A DNA stretch of 64,000 nucleotides from Polaromonas sp. AET17H-212 (lineage in GTDB: Bacteria; Pseudomonadota; Gammaproteobacteria; Burkholderiales; Burkholderiaceae_C): positions 61,589-125,588 of the forward strand of contig NZ_NBZW01000013.1 in NCBI RefSeq assembly GCF_002379085.1, read 5' to 3'. The translations under genes and the position numbers were made by a program. Numbering within the stretch: position 1 is the stretch's first letter; each line of letters opens with the position of its first letter. Positions 1 to 8,522 of this stretch are shown piece by piece. The notes below the pieces were generated by a model, which saw only the letters and a program-made list of their open reading frames with translations, did not search any database and was not told the DNA's origin.

Positions 1-807
1 GCGGTGGCTTATTACGCCTTGCTGTCGATTGTTCCGCTGCTGATCCTGATGGCGATTGCGCTGTCGCATGTGATCGACCAGGCCGCCTTGCTCGAGGCGC
101 TGGGCCGCTACATCGGCTGGCTGGCGCCGGGCCAGACCGACTTCATCGTGGGCGAGCTGGAAAACTTTCTCGCCCATCGCGAGCTCATGGGCTGGGTGCT
201 GCTGGCCACCATGCTGTTTTTCAGCTCGCTGGCCTTCACGGTGCTGGAAAACGCGATGTCGGTGATTTTCCTGCACCGCGTGGCGATACGCCGCCGCCAT
301 TTCCTGGTGTCTGCGCTGCTGCCTTACGCCTACATCCTGTGCCTGGGCGTGGGCCTGCTGCTGGTGACGCTGGTCTCCGGCAGCTTCCAGGCCCTGGGCG
401 ACCAGAGCCTGGAGTTTCTGGGCTACAGCTGGTCGCTCAGCGGTTTCTCGGGCGTGTTGCTCTACCTGCTGGGCCTGGCCGGCGAGATTTTTGTGCTGAC
501 CTCGGTCTACATGGTGATGCCGGTCGGCAAGCTCTCGCTGCGCCACGCGCTGCTGGGCGGCATCACGGCGGCGCTGCTGTGGGAAGTGACACGCCATCTG
601 CTGGTCTGGTACTTCGACACGCTGTCGCAGGTCGGCCTGGTGTACGGCTCGCTGACCACGGCCATCATTGTCCTGCTGAGCCTGGAACTGGCCGCCACGC
701 TGCTGCTGCTGGGCGCGCAGGTGATTTCGGAATACGAACGCATAGGCACCGGCAAGCAGGACGCGCCGGCCGAGCCGATGCGGACCAGCGCGCTACCAAA
801 AAAATAG
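1..807 (+). CDS. YihY/BrkB-family inner membrane protein, 5' end outside the window
   Basis: The frame is open from the first base, so the gene starts upstream and only about the last 268 residues are here. They form several hydrophobic helices with the family's run of small residues and end in a short polar tail. The family was once annotated as ribonuclease BN, but members are integral membrane proteins of unsettled function. The last codons (ALPKK then TAG) come from a dispersed repeat that overlaps the 3' end, so the native C-terminus has probably been replaced by repeat sequence. The family assignment is secure; the function is not known. Confidence 0.85.
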   Translation, partial: AVAYYALLSIVPLLILMAIALSHVIDQAALLEALGRYIGWLAPGQTDFIVGELENFLAHRELMGWVLLATMLFFSSLAFTVLENAMSVIFLHRVAIRRRHFLVSALLPYAYILCLGVGLLLVTLVSGSFQALGDQSLEFLGYSWSLSGFSGVLLYLLGLAGEIFVLTSVYMVMPVGKLSLRHALLGGITAALLWEVTRHLLVWYFDTLSQVGLVYGSLTTAIIVLLSLELAATLLLLGAQVISEYERIGTGKQDAPAEPMRTSALPKK

Positions 808-836
808 CTCCTTGCGCCCGCCAGACAAGGGCTGCA
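792..836 (+). repeat. Dispersed two-hairpin repeat, copy 1 (supplies a stop codon)
   Basis: GCTACC and TAGC arms flank a run of seven A, followed by CTTGCGCCCG and AAGGGCTGCAGC. The TAG stop of the BrkB-family gene lies in the right arm. It matches the family consensus over its whole length. Confidence 0.85.
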
Positions 837-852
837 GCCACTTTTTTTGTAC

Positions 853-2733
853 TCAGTCGCCCATCACCACGCCTTCGCGGCGCGGGTCGGCGCCACCCAG
901 CCACAGCTGCTTGCCGTGTGCCTGGCCCCGGGTTATTGCCTGCAGGCCGCTGGTCATGGCCATCTCGCGCACTTCATGGCCGCGGGCTTTCAGCGCCTCG
1001 ACGGTGGCCGGTGCAAAGCGTTTTTCTTCCAGCAGGGTCGGACCGTTGAGCGAGCCGAAGTTGGGCAGGTTGATGGCCTGCTGCGGCATCAGGCCCCAGT
1101 TCAGCACGCCGTACAGGGTTTTGGCGGTGTAGTGGATGATCAGCGCGCCGCCCGGGCTGCCGCCGCTCATCACCAGCTGGCCGGTGGCTTTGTCGAACAC
1201 CAGGGTGGGCGCCATCGACGAGCGCGGCCGTTTGCCCGGCTGCACGCGGTTGGCCACCGGGGCGCCGCTGGCATCCGTGGGGGCGAAGCTGAAGTCGGTC
1301 AGCTCGTTGTTCAGCAGGAAACCCTTGACCATCTGGCGCGCGCCAAAGGCGTCTTCGATCGTGGTGGTCATCGCAATCGCGTTGCCATAGGCATCAACGA
1401 TGCTGATGTGCGAGGTGCCGTATTCGGGCTGCTCGGGCATGGGCGCGTAGGCGCTTCTCACGCCGCCAGGCGTGCCGGGTTTGGCCACCTTCATGCTTTG
1501 CCCGCCGGGCTGCGCGGCGATCAGCTTGGCGCGTTCGGCCAGGTAGGCCGGGTCCAGCAGGCTCATCCAGTTGCCGCCCGGCGCTTGCACGAAGTCGGGG
1601 TCACCCAGGTATTGCGCGCGGTCGGCAAAGGCCAGGCGCGCGGCCTCGGTGTACAGGTGCAGCCAGTCGGCCGACGGGGCCGCACCTGTCGTGCCGGGCG
1701 TGCCGCCCAGGCCGGTGTCCAGGGCCAGCGTCGCGGCAGGCGTGTGGTTGAGGATGCCGAGGATCTGCCCGACCGCAATCGCGCCCGAGCTGGGCGGCGG
1801 CATGCCGCAGATGCGGTAGTCGCGCGCCTGCGCCCGGTAGTCGTGACAGATCGGCTCGCGTTTTTTGGCCTGGTAGCCGGCCAGATCGGCCAGGCTCAGC
1901 TTGCCGGGGTTGGTCGGGTGGCCCTGCACCTTGGTCACGATGGCCTGGGCAACGTCGCCCTCGAGCAAGGCCCTGGAGCCGCCGGCGGCGATCTTTCTCA
2001 AAACATCGGCCAGCGGCTGGTTGCGCAGCAGGCTGCCGGCGGCCAGCGGCTCGCCGTTGGGCTGGTAAAAGTAGGCGGCGGCCACCGGGTCTTTTTTCAG
2101 GTGTTGCTCGGTTTTCAGCAGGGTGGCCAGGCGCGCGCTGACCTTGAAGCCGCCCTCGGCCAGCGTGATGGCCGGCACAAACAGCTGCGCCCAGGGCAGC
2201 TTGCCGTGCTGCTTGTGGGCCATCTCCAGCATGCGCACCGTGCCCGGCACGCCGACCGACCGGCCGCCAACCACACCGTCGATGAAGGCCATGGGTTTGC
2301 CGTCGGCGCCGACAAAAAGTTTTTCATCGGCGGCCGCCGGTGCGGTTTCGCGGCCGTCAAAAGCCTCGACCTGGCTGCCGCTGGCATGCAGCAAAAACGC
2401 GCCGCCGCCTATGCCGCTCGATTGCGGCTCGACCAGCGTGAGCACCATCTGCACGGCAATCGCCGCGTCGATCGCCGAGCCGCCGGCCTTGAGCACCTGG
2501 TAGCCGGCATCGGTGGCCAGCGGGTTGGCCGCGGCGACGGCATAGCTCGCGTTCGCCCAGCCGGGTTTTTCGGTGTAGCCCGACGCGCCTTCAGGCTGCG
2601 CCGGCACGCTGTAGGCGAAGGGCGGCGCGGTGGCACAGCCGGCCACCAGCAGGGCGGCGGCCAGGGCCAGGCCGGAAAGTGGCGACAGGACAGTGGCTCG
2701 CTTGAACATGAACGCAGGGGCGACGGTTTTCAT
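853..2733 (-). CDS. ggt: Gamma-glutamyltransferase, lipoprotein form
   Basis: A 626-residue glutathione hydrolase / gamma-glutamyl transpeptidase that would cleave glutathione and transfer the glutamyl group outside the cytoplasm. The start at 2733 is chosen because GGAG lies 7 bases upstream and the protein then opens with a lipoprotein signal (lipobox LVAGC, Cys33). The N-terminal-nucleophile motif GTSHISIVD, with the catalytic Thr near residue 440, is followed by GNAIAMTTT and LLNNELTDFS. The substrate-binding RSSMAPT and GSPGG motifs are present. As in the family, it should self-cleave before the Thr into large and small subunits. The lipid anchor suggests the inner face of the outer membrane. 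It stands alone, transcribed towards the BrkB gene. Confidence 0.93.
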   Translation of the reverse strand: MKTVAPAFMFKRATVLSPLSGLALAAALLVAGCATAPPFAYSVPAQPEGASGYTEKPGWANASYAVAAANPLATDAGYQVLKAGGSAIDAAIAVQMVLTLVEPQSSGIGGGAFLLHASGSQVEAFDGRETAPAAADEKLFVGADGKPMAFIDGVVGGRSVGVPGTVRMLEMAHKQHGKLPWAQLFVPAITLAEGGFKVSARLATLLKTEQHLKKDPVAAAYFYQPNGEPLAAGSLLRNQPLADVLRKIAAGGSRALLEGDVAQAIVTKVQGHPTNPGKLSLADLAGYQAKKREPICHDYRAQARDYRICGMPPPSSGAIAVGQILGILNHTPAATLALDTGLGGTPGTTGAAPSADWLHLYTEAARLAFADRAQYLGDPDFVQAPGGNWMSLLDPAYLAERAKLIAAQPGGQSMKVAKPGTPGGVRSAYAPMPEQPEYGTSHISIVDAYGNAIAMTTTIEDAFGARQMVKGFLLNNELTDFSFAPTDASGAPVANRVQPGKRPRSSMAPTLVFDKATGQLVMSGGSPGGALIIHYTAKTLYGVLNWGLMPQQAINLPNFGSLNGPTLLEEKRFAPATVEALKARGHEVREMAMTSGLQAITRGQAHGKQLWLGGADPRREGVVMGD

Positions 2734-2893
2734 GGCTTCTCCAGTGGGGATGGGCCATGGTAAACCCATGCCCGGCGCGGCGCTGCAGGGGCAGCCCCGC
2801 TCTGACGGCGGACAGGAGCAAGCAACAAAAAAGCCGACCTGGCTGGGTTCGCAGTCAGATCGGCCTTCAGCCCAGGCAGGGCGGACGGGGGGT

Positions 2894-2910
2894 GCTATTA
2901 ATACAATAGC
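2894..2910. repeat. Dispersed repeat, hairpin arms only (copy 2)
   Basis: GCTATT and AATAGC arms around five bases, in the gap between the 3' end of the SDR gene and ggt. The second half of the element is missing. Confidence 0.5.
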
Positions 2911-2922
2911 ATGGAAAAGAAC

Positions 2923-3681
2923 TTAGCGCGGTGCCAGGCGGATCGCGCCGTCCAGGCGGATCACCTCGCCGTTGAGCATGTCGTTTTCAAAGATGTGCTG
3001 CGCGAGCTTGGCGTAGTCCTGGGGCGTGCCCAGGCGGCTGGGGAAGGGCACGGAGGCGGCCAGCGAGTCCTGCACTTCCTTCGGCATGCCGAACATCATG
3101 GGCGTGCCGAAGATGCCGGGGGCAATCGTCATGTTGCGGATGCCGTTGCGTGCCAGGTCGCGCGCGATCGGCAAGGTCATGCCGACAATGCCGCCCTTGG
3201 AGGCGCTGTAGGCGGCCTGGCCGATCTGGCCGTCGTAGGCCGCGACGGAGGCGGTGGAGATCAGCACGCCGCGCTCGCCGGTGGCTTCCGGTTCGTTCTT
3301 GCACATCGCGTCAGCGGCCAGGCGGATCATGTTGAAGCTGCCGATCAGGTTGACCGTGATGGTCTTGCTGAACACGCCGAGGTTGTGCGCGCCGTTTTTG
3401 CCGACGGTTTTTTCCGCCGGTGCAATGCCGGCGCAGTTGACCAGGCCCATCAGCTTGCCCATGGACACGGCCTTGGCGACCACCGCCTGGCCGTCGGCTT
3501 CCTGGCTCACGTCGCACTTGACGAAGGCGCCGCCGATGTCTTTGGCGATGGCTTCGCCTTTTTCAACCTGCATGTCGGCAATCACCACCTTGCCGCCCTT
3601 GGCCGCCAGCATGCGTGCCGTGCCTTCGCCGAGACCCGATGCGCCGCCGGTGACGATGAATACTTTGCCTGCGATGTCCAT
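2923..3681 (-). CDS. SDR-family 3-hydroxyacyl-CoA dehydrogenase-like protein
   Basis: A 252-residue classical short-chain dehydrogenase. The nucleotide-binding TGGASGLG motif is at residues 11-18, the NAG-like NCAG at 82-85, and the catalytic Ser/Tyr/Lys set at Ser142 or Ser145, Tyr158 and Lys162 (YSASK). Overall it resembles type II 3-hydroxyacyl-CoA dehydrogenases (HSD17B10-like), which oxidise 3-hydroxyacyl-CoA with NAD in fatty acid or branched-chain degradation. The exact substrate cannot be read from sequence. A perfect 16 bp palindrome of the type bound by acyl-CoA or branched-chain catabolism repressors lies about 55 bp upstream and supports a degradative role. Confidence 0.85.
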   Translation of the reverse strand: MDIAGKVFIVTGGASGLGEGTARMLAAKGGKVVIADMQVEKGEAIAKDIGGAFVKCDVSQEADGQAVVAKAVSMGKLMGLVNCAGIAPAEKTVGKNGAHNLGVFSKTITVNLIGSFNMIRLAADAMCKNEPEATGERGVLISTASVAAYDGQIGQAAYSASKGGIVGMTLPIARDLARNGIRNMTIAPGIFGTPMMFGMPKEVQDSLAASVPFPSRLGTPQDYAKLAQHIFENDMLNGEVIRLDGAIRLAPR

Positions 3682-3735
3682 GAGATGTTCCTTGGGAAAA
3701 TGATGATGAGGGGAGGGTGTTGGGGGGCTGCGGAG

Positions 3736-3757
3736 TTGACGTTAACGTCAACGTCAA
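3736..3757. promoter_or_regulatory. Palindromic operator upstream of the SDR dehydrogenase
   Basis: TTGACGTTAACGTCAA is its own reverse complement (3736-3751). A third half-site, CGTCAA, extends it to 3757. It resembles sites described for LiuR (MerR family) and related regulators of branched-chain and fatty acid catabolism in proteobacteria. No such regulator is in the window. Confidence 0.65.
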
Positions 3758-3787
3758 TCGCAATTATCACGCATAAAAACCACCCAC

Positions 3788-3814
3788 AAAAAAGCCCGGC
3801 GAGCCGGGCTTTTT
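3788..3814 (-). terminator. Rho-independent terminator of the iron-binding protein gene
   Basis: The stem GCCCGGC/GCCGGGC has a two-base loop and is flanked by A and T runs. It lies 24 bases after the stop of the upstream minus-strand gene. Confidence 0.85.
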
Positions 3815-3837
3815 GATTGGGGGCTGGGGCTGACGTT

Positions 3838-4887
3838 TTATTTGTAGCCGACGCGGTCCAGCATCTGCTGCACCTTGACCTGGTTGGCGCCGACGGTGCT
3901 GACCGGGATGGTCTCGGACTTGAAGCTGCCGCCCGACATGGCCTGCAGGGCCGCATTGCTGACCTTCACGCCGGCGACGGCGGGCCACTCGTTGTTGCCG
4001 TTGGCAAAATAGTTCTGCGCGTCGGGGCTGGCCAGGTACTCCATGAATTTCACCGCGTTGGCGGGGTTCTTGGCGTTTTTGGCGACGGCCGCACCGGCGA
4101 TGTTCACATGGGTGCCCCAGGACTGCTGGTTGGGAAACACCACGCCGACCTTGTCGGCGATGGCCTTGTCTTCCGGCGCGGAAGACCGCAGGATGCGCGC
4201 GAGGTAGTAGCTGTTGGTGATCGCGATGCCGCATTCGCCGCTGGCCACGCCCTTGATCTGGTCGGTGTCGCCGCCCTTGGGCGGACGGGCCATGTTGGCC
4301 ACCATGCCCTTGAGCCACTCTTCGGCCTTGGCGGCGCCCAGGTGCTCGGTCACCGCGCCGAACAGCGACAGGTTGTAGGGGTGTGAGCCCGAGCGGGTGC
4401 ACAGCAGGCCCTTGTTTTTCGGGTCGGCGAGTTCCTCGTAGGTGTCGACATCGGCCTTGTTGACCTTGAGCTTGTCATAAACGATGACGCGGGCGCGGGT
4501 CGAAAAACCGAACCAGGTCGTGCCTTCGGGCGTGGCCGGGGCACGCAGCTGCACCGGTATCGCCTTTTCCAGCAAGGGCGACTTGATCGGCTGGAACAGG
4601 CCTTCGCTGTCGCCTTTGGTCAGCCGTGCCGCGTCCACCAGCAAAATCACGTCAGCCGGGGAGGCTGCACCTTCGGCCTTCAGCCGCGCGAGGATGCCGG
4701 CGTCGTCGGCATCCACGCGGTTGATCCGGATGCCCGTGGTTTTGGTGAAATTGCTGTAAAGCGCCTCATCGGTCTGGTAGTGGCGGGCAGAATACAGGTT
4801 GACCACCTGTTCCTGCGCGCTGACGCCGCCGGCCAGCAGGGTAGCGGCCACGGCCAGGGTGACCAGAATGGGGGATTTTTTCAACAT
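3838..4887 (-). CDS. Ferric iron ABC transporter periplasmic binding protein (FbpA/AfuA/FutA type)
   Basis: A 349-residue periplasmic binding protein that would capture Fe(3+) for an ABC importer. The start at 4887 gives a Sec signal peptide of about 25 residues ending in SAQ; the longer upstream frame has no signal. The family opening VNLYSARHYQTDE is present, as are the consecutive Tyr residues (ITNSYYLARIL) that coordinate iron in FbpA. No permease or ATPase gene lies nearby, so the rest of the transporter is encoded elsewhere. A Fur-like box sits in the divergent promoter. The stop is followed by a good terminator, so it is probably monocistronic. Confidence 0.88.
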   Translation of the reverse strand: MLKKSPILVTLAVAATLLAGGVSAQEQVVNLYSARHYQTDEALYSNFTKTTGIRINRVDADDAGILARLKAEGAASPADVILLVDAARLTKGDSEGLFQPIKSPLLEKAIPVQLRAPATPEGTTWFGFSTRARVIVYDKLKVNKADVDTYEELADPKNKGLLCTRSGSHPYNLSLFGAVTEHLGAAKAEEWLKGMVANMARPPKGGDTDQIKGVASGECGIAITNSYYLARILRSSAPEDKAIADKVGVVFPNQQSWGTHVNIAGAAVAKNAKNPANAVKFMEYLASPDAQNYFANGNNEWPAVAGVKVSNAALQAMSGGSFKSETIPVSTVGANQVKVQQMLDRVGYK

Positions 4888-4931
4888 GGTGCGAACTGTG
4901 AAAGTTGGAATGGAAGTCAGTGTAATACAAA

Positions 4932-4948
4932 CGCGAATTATTCTCAAT
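4932..4948. promoter_or_regulatory. Fur-like box between the iron-binding protein and patatin genes
   Basis: On the minus strand it reads ATTGAGAATAATTCGCG. It closely matches the box upstream of the TonB receptor near 51.18 kb (AATGAGAATTATTCGCG). Its position, 45-60 bases before the iron-binding protein start, fits iron repression. Confidence 0.65.
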
Positions 4949-4972
4949 AGCTTTTCGAAGGTGGGCAAAACC

Positions 4973-5917
4973 ATGCAATCGGCGGCCGATGCGCTGGGTC
5001 GCGGGGCTGCACTGGCGGCTGCTGCGGTCGGGCTGGCCCTGCTGGCCGGTTGTGCCAGCCTGCCGGCGGGGCCGGCCGGCAAGGTGGCGCCCGCCGTCGG
5101 GCCAGCGGTCGAGACCTCGGCCCAGCGAATGCCGCGCATCGGCCTGGCGCTGGGCGGCGGGGCGGCGCGCGGTTTTGCCCATGTGGGCGTGATTGCGGTG
5201 CTGGAAGAGGCCGGCATCCGGCCCGCCGTGGTGGTCGGCACCTCTGCCGGCAGCCTGGTCGCGGCGCTGTATGCCAGCGGCAAAAGCAGCGCGCAGCTGC
5301 AGCAGACGGCGCTGAACATGGAGGAGGTCGCGATCACCGACTGGATGCTGCCGATTTTCGGCCGCGGCATGTTTCGCGGCGAGGCCCTTGGCCGTTATGT
5401 GAACGATCTGGTCGCCGGCCGGCTGATGGAGAACATGGCCATTCCGCTGGGCATCGTGGCGACCGACCTGGGCAGCGGCCAGCCGGTGCTGTTCCAGCGC
5501 GGCGACACCGGCATGGCGGTGCGCGCCTCCAGCGCCGTGCCGGCGGTGTTTGTGCCGGTCAAGATCAATGGCCGCGAGTACGTGGACGGCGGCCTGGTCT
5601 CGCCGGTGCCGGTGCGTTTTGCGCGGCAGATGGGCGCCGAGCTGGTGATTGCCGTCGATATCTCCAACCCGCCCGAAGCCAACACCGCCGACGGCACCTT
5701 GCAGATTCTGCTGCAGACCTTTGCCATCATGGGAAAAAGCATCAACCAGTATGAATTGAAGGACGCCGATGTGGTGGTGCAGCCTTCCCAGGTGGGCCTG
5801 AAAAGCGCCGACTTCTCGGCCCGGCAACGTGCCATCGATGCGGGCCGGGCGGCGATGCGGGCGGCGTTGCCCGCCCTCAGGGCGAAGATGGACACCTTGC
5901 GCACGGCGGCCCGTTGA
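4973..5917 (+). CDS. Patatin-like phospholipase, lipoprotein (RssA family)
   Basis: A 314-residue serine hydrolase with a Ser-Asp dyad. The start at 4973 follows AAGGTGGG and gives a lipoprotein signal (lipobox LLAGC, Cys27). The oxyanion-hole motif GGGAARG is at residues 61-67, the nucleophile elbow GTSAG at 89-93 (Ser91) and the DGG motif at 205-207 (Asp205), so all catalytic elements are present. Bacterial members hydrolyse acyl esters, but the substrate here is unknown. The earlier in-frame starts run back through the Fur-like box into the neighbouring gene and are unlikely. A bidirectional terminator lies downstream. Confidence 0.9.
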   Translation: MQSAADALGRGAALAAAAVGLALLAGCASLPAGPAGKVAPAVGPAVETSAQRMPRIGLALGGGAARGFAHVGVIAVLEEAGIRPAVVVGTSAGSLVAALYASGKSSAQLQQTALNMEEVAITDWMLPIFGRGMFRGEALGRYVNDLVAGRLMENMAIPLGIVATDLGSGQPVLFQRGDTGMAVRASSAVPAVFVPVKINGREYVDGGLVSPVPVRFARQMGAELVIAVDISNPPEANTADGTLQILLQTFAIMGKSINQYELKDADVVVQPSQVGLKSADFSARQRAIDAGRAAMRAALPALRAKMDTLRTAAR

Positions 5918-5924
5918 TGCTCTG

Positions 5925-5968
5925 TTTTTAATAGCTGCCCTCGCAATGCCGGCAGGGGGCTCAAGGCC
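5925..5968 (+). repeat. Dispersed two-hairpin repeat, decayed copy 3
   Basis: The left arm is lost. AATAGCTGCC, then CTCGCAATG, then AGGGGGCTCAAGGCC follow the family pattern, just after the patatin gene. Confidence 0.55.
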
Positions 5969-5980
5969 TTTTCAGCCAAA

Positions 5981-6008
5981 AAAAAGCCCGATCTTGCGAT
6001 CGGGCTTT
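5981..6008. terminator. Bidirectional terminator after the patatin gene
   Basis: The stem AAAGCCCGATC/GATCGGGCTTT has a TTGC loop and A/T tails on both sides. Confidence 0.85.
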
Positions 6009-6111
6009 GAAGGGGTCCGTGAAACTGAATTTCTGGAAGGACCCGAGGAGACAACTGGCTGGAACTTGCGCTCCGATACTTGTTTATCGGCAGCAAGCTC
6101 CGGAATCTGTA

Positions 6112-6175
6112 GGGTTTGAGTGGTTTTTCAAACCCGGCTTGAATCAGCTGGCGGTTCGGCCCGCCAATTCAAGCC
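6112..6175 (-). other. Two tandem hairpins directly 3' of the phasin gene
   Basis: Nearest the phasin stop is a two-tier stem: GGCTTGAAT/ATTCAAGCC outside, TGGCGG/CCGCCA inside, loop TTCGGC (6136-6175). Next comes GGGTTTGA/TCAAACCC (6112-6135). Neither has a clean U-tract on the phasin strand, so they may protect the mRNA 3' end rather than act as a classic terminator. Confidence 0.6.
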
Positions 6176-6182
6176 CTGTTCA

Positions 6183-6725
6183 TTAACGCTTTTTGGACGC
6201 GGTTTTGGTGGCGTTCACCGCGGTGTTGGTCACTGCGGTGAGGTTGGCTTCGGCCATTTCGCTGGCTTGCTTGACGGCTTTCTGGACCGACTCGAAAGCG
6301 TTGGTGGCGGCAGCCACGGCGCCCTTCATCACGGCCACAGCGGATTCGGAACCGGCCGGTGCGTTTTTGGCGGCGCTGTCGACCAGACCCATGAATTTGG
6401 CTTGGGCTTCAGCAGCCTGGCCTTCGAAGGCCTTGCCGACTTCAGCACCGGTGCCGGTGGCGATGTCGTACAGGTGACGGCTGTAAGCGGCTGTTTTTTC
6501 AGCCAGGGGCTGCATCAGGCTGGCTTGCAGGGCCAGCAGTTCCTGGGCGTCTTTGGCGCCGAGCAGGGTCTGGGTGTGGTTGGCGGTTTCAGCCAGGGCA
6601 GCCTTGGAAGCCTGGACATTGAGTTCAACCAGTTTCTCGACGCCTTCGAAAGCCTTGCTGGTCAGACCAAACAGGGTTTCAACGGTTGCTTTGTGGGAAG
6701 CCATGATTTGTTCAGCGGTCAACAT
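6183..6725 (-). CDS. phaP: Phasin-family protein (PHA granule surface)
   Basis: A 180-residue, Ala-rich, amphipathic helical protein with the phasin pattern: an N-terminal stretch beginning [18 protein letters not shown], a central heptad-like helix and a low-complexity Ala/Lys tail. Phasins coat polyhydroxyalkanoate granules, control their size and are made in large amounts. No pha synthase gene is in the window. The upstream region holds TGC-rich sites like those bound by the repressor PhaR, and tandem hairpins follow the stop, both consistent with a strongly and conditionally expressed transcript. Confidence 0.88.
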   Translation of the reverse strand: MLTAEQIMASHKATVETLFGLTSKAFEGVEKLVELNVQASKAALAETANHTQTLLGAKDAQELLALQASLMQPLAEKTAAYSRHLYDIATGTGAEVGKAFEGQAAEAQAKFMGLVDSAAKNAPAGSESAVAVMKGAVAAATNAFESVQKAVKQASEMAEANLTAVTNTAVNATKTASKKR

Positions 6726-6804
6726 ATTTAAATCTCCAGTAGTGGGTTAAGAATTCAATTAGTTGCGCTGCTGGACAATCTGCTGTTTGGCTGGTCTTGT
6801 CGAT

Positions 6805-6874
6805 TGCTGCACTGCAACATAACTTAAGTATAGAGATTGGAAGCACGATTGCAAGCGATTTTTGCTGCAGTGCA
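6805..6874. promoter_or_regulatory. Pair of TGC/GCA sites upstream of the phasin (possible PhaR operators)
   Basis: TGCTGCACTGCAACA (6805-6819) and TGCTGCAGTGCA (6863-6874) are related sequences 80-150 bases before the phasin start. PhaR in other PHA producers binds TGC-rich palindromic DNA at phasin promoters. Assignment to PhaR is inference. Confidence 0.45.
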
Positions 6875-7001
6875 CCATTTTAGAGGTCAAGCTCTAGCCA
6901 CAGAGGGAAAAACGCGGGTCTTGGGGTTCCGGCCACAATCCAGGTGGCCCGCCACCACGGGCAGCGCACTCCCGCTTGGTAACTCCTCTGTTTTAACCAC
7001 C

Positions 7002-7961
7002 TTGCAAGCCTTTTACGCCGACCACTTTGTCCTGCCCTTGCCGGCCGGGCACCGCTTTCCGATGGCCAAATACCAGCGGCTGCGCGACCGCGTGGCGGAC
7101 GAGTTGCCGCAGGTGCGCATGGGCGTGGCGCCGCGGGCCAGCGACGGCGAGCTGGCGCTGGCGCACGCACCGGCCTACATTCAGGCCGTGGCCGAGGGCA
7201 CGCTGGACGCTGCGCTGATGCGCGAGATCGGCTTTCCCTGGAGCACGGAGATGGTCGAACGTTCACGGCGGTCGGTGGGCGCCACGGTGGCGGCGGCCCG
7301 TGCTGCCCTGGGACTGCAGGGCCCTGCCGAAGGCGTGGCCGCCAACATGGCGGGCGGCACCCACCACGCGTCGGCAGGCAAGGGCGGGGGCTTTTGTGTG
7401 TTCAACGATGCGGCCGTCGCTGCCCGCCAGATGCAGATGGAGTGGGCACGCGGCCAGCGCACGCCGCTGCGGGTGGCGGTGATCGACCTGGACGTGCACC
7501 AGGGCAACGGAACGGCCAGCATTTTCAGAAACGACCCGGGTGTTTTTACGCTGTCGCTGCATGGTCAGAAGAATTTCCCCTTTCGCAAGGAGGCGAGTGA
7601 CCTCGACGTGGACCTGCCGGATGGCTGCACCGATGCGCCCTACCTGCAGGCGCTGGAACATGCGCTCGACGAGTTGGAGCGGCGCTTCGAGCCCGGCCTG
7701 GTGATTTACCTGGCGGGCGCTGACCCGTTCGAAGGCGACCGGCTGGGCCGGCTCAAGCTCAGTTATGACGGCCTGGAGGCCAGGGACCGGCGCGTGTTTG
7801 ACTGGGCCTGGCAGCGCCGCATTCCGCTGGCCTTCGCCATGGCCGGCGGTTACGGCGTCAACATCGACGAGACGGTGCAGGTGCAGATGAATACCTACCG
7901 CGTGGCGATCGAGTACTGGAAACGCTGGAAGATGGCCTCCACGGTCGCTCACTGCGTGTAG
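7002..7961 (+). CDS. Histone-deacetylase-superfamily amidohydrolase
   Basis: About 319 residues of the arginase/deacetylase fold, related to bacterial acetylpolyamine and acetoin-utilisation deacetylases. The zinc and catalytic residues are visible: His-His in GGTHHASAG (121-122), the Asp-x-His pair in DLDVHQGNGT (164/166) and Asp241 in GADPFEGD. No good ATG exists. TTG at 7002 gives the usual family opening (QAFYADHFVLPLP); an ATG at 7063 would cut into conserved sequence. The last seven codons (STVAHCV) and the TAG stop come from a repeat element, so the native C-terminus has been altered. The acyl substrate is not predictable. Confidence 0.85.
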   Translation: MQAFYADHFVLPLPAGHRFPMAKYQRLRDRVADELPQVRMGVAPRASDGELALAHAPAYIQAVAEGTLDAALMREIGFPWSTEMVERSRRSVGATVAAARAALGLQGPAEGVAANMAGGTHHASAGKGGGFCVFNDAAVAARQMQMEWARGQRTPLRVAVIDLDVHQGNGTASIFRNDPGVFTLSLHGQKNFPFRKEASDLDVDLPDGCTDAPYLQALEHALDELERRFEPGLVIYLAGADPFEGDRLGRLKLSYDGLEARDRRVFDWAWQRRIPLAFAMAGGYGVNIDETVQVQMNTYRVAIEYWKRWKMASTVAHCV

Positions 7962-8030
7962 CTTCCTGCCCCTTGCCCTGAAAAGGGGCCGCTGCGCCTG
8001 CGGGCTGGCGAAGCCAGACCCGCGGCCCCG
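7937..8030 (+). repeat. Cruciform repeat family B, copy 1 (supplies the deacetylase C-terminus)
   Basis: It shares CACGGTCG, CACTGCGTGT and GCTTCCTGCCCC with copy 2 near 9.23 kb. These are followed by a large stem GGGGCCGC/GCGGCCCC that encloses CTGGC-GAA-GCCAG. The start of the element is translated as the end of the deacetylase-like protein. Confidence 0.85.
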
Positions 8031-8075
8031 ACTCGACGGAAGAATGCCGCTGGCCTGCTGGCAAAATAGCCCTCC

Positions 8076-8522
8076 ATGACATCCCCGACACGCCCCCAGG
8101 CCGAACCCCGCAGCGCCTACAAGGTTTTCCGTCCCATCGGCACACGCTGGTCCGACAACGATGTGTACGGCCATGTCAACAACGTCGTGTATTACAGCTG
8201 GTTCGACACCGCGGTCAACGGCTACCTGATCGAGCGCGGCGCCATCGACATCCATGCCGGCCCTGTCATCGGGCTGGTCATCGAGACGCAGTGCAATTAT
8301 TTTGCGCCGCTGTCCTTTCCTGACGCTGTGCTCGCCGGCATCCGCGTGGCGCACGTGGGTTCGTCCAGTGTGCGCTACGAGGTCGGGCTGTTCCCTGGCC
8401 AGGATGGCGCTGCCCTGAGCGCCGCCAGGGGCCACTTCATCCATGTGTATGTGGACCGGCACACCCGCCGGCCCGTGCCCTTGCCGCCCCAACTGTTGAC
8501 CACCCTGGAGACCCTGAAGTGA
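8076..8522 (+). CDS. Hotdog-fold acyl-CoA thioesterase (4HBT family)
   Basis: A 148-residue single hotdog domain. The segment [20 protein letters not shown] carries the Asp and the HVNN pattern of the 4-hydroxybenzoyl-CoA thioesterase family, followed by a helix ending in DTAV. Such enzymes release CoA from acyl or aromatic acyl thioesters in the cytoplasm; the substrate is unknown. Its stop overlaps the GTG start of the nitroreductase gene in the sequence GTGA, so the two are translationally coupled. Confidence 0.87.
   Translation: MTSPTRPQAEPRSAYKVFRPIGTRWSDNDVYGHVNNVVYYSWFDTAVNGYLIERGAIDIHAGPVIGLVIETQCNYFAPLSFPDAVLAGIRVAHVGSSSVRYEVGLFPGQDGAALSAARGHFIHVYVDRHTRRPVPLPPQLLTTLETLK

Noticed and set aside
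853..2763. A 638-codon open frame antisense to ggt
   Set aside because: It is a GC-skewed shadow of a clear gamma-glutamyltransferase gene and has low-complexity His/Arg/Gly composition.
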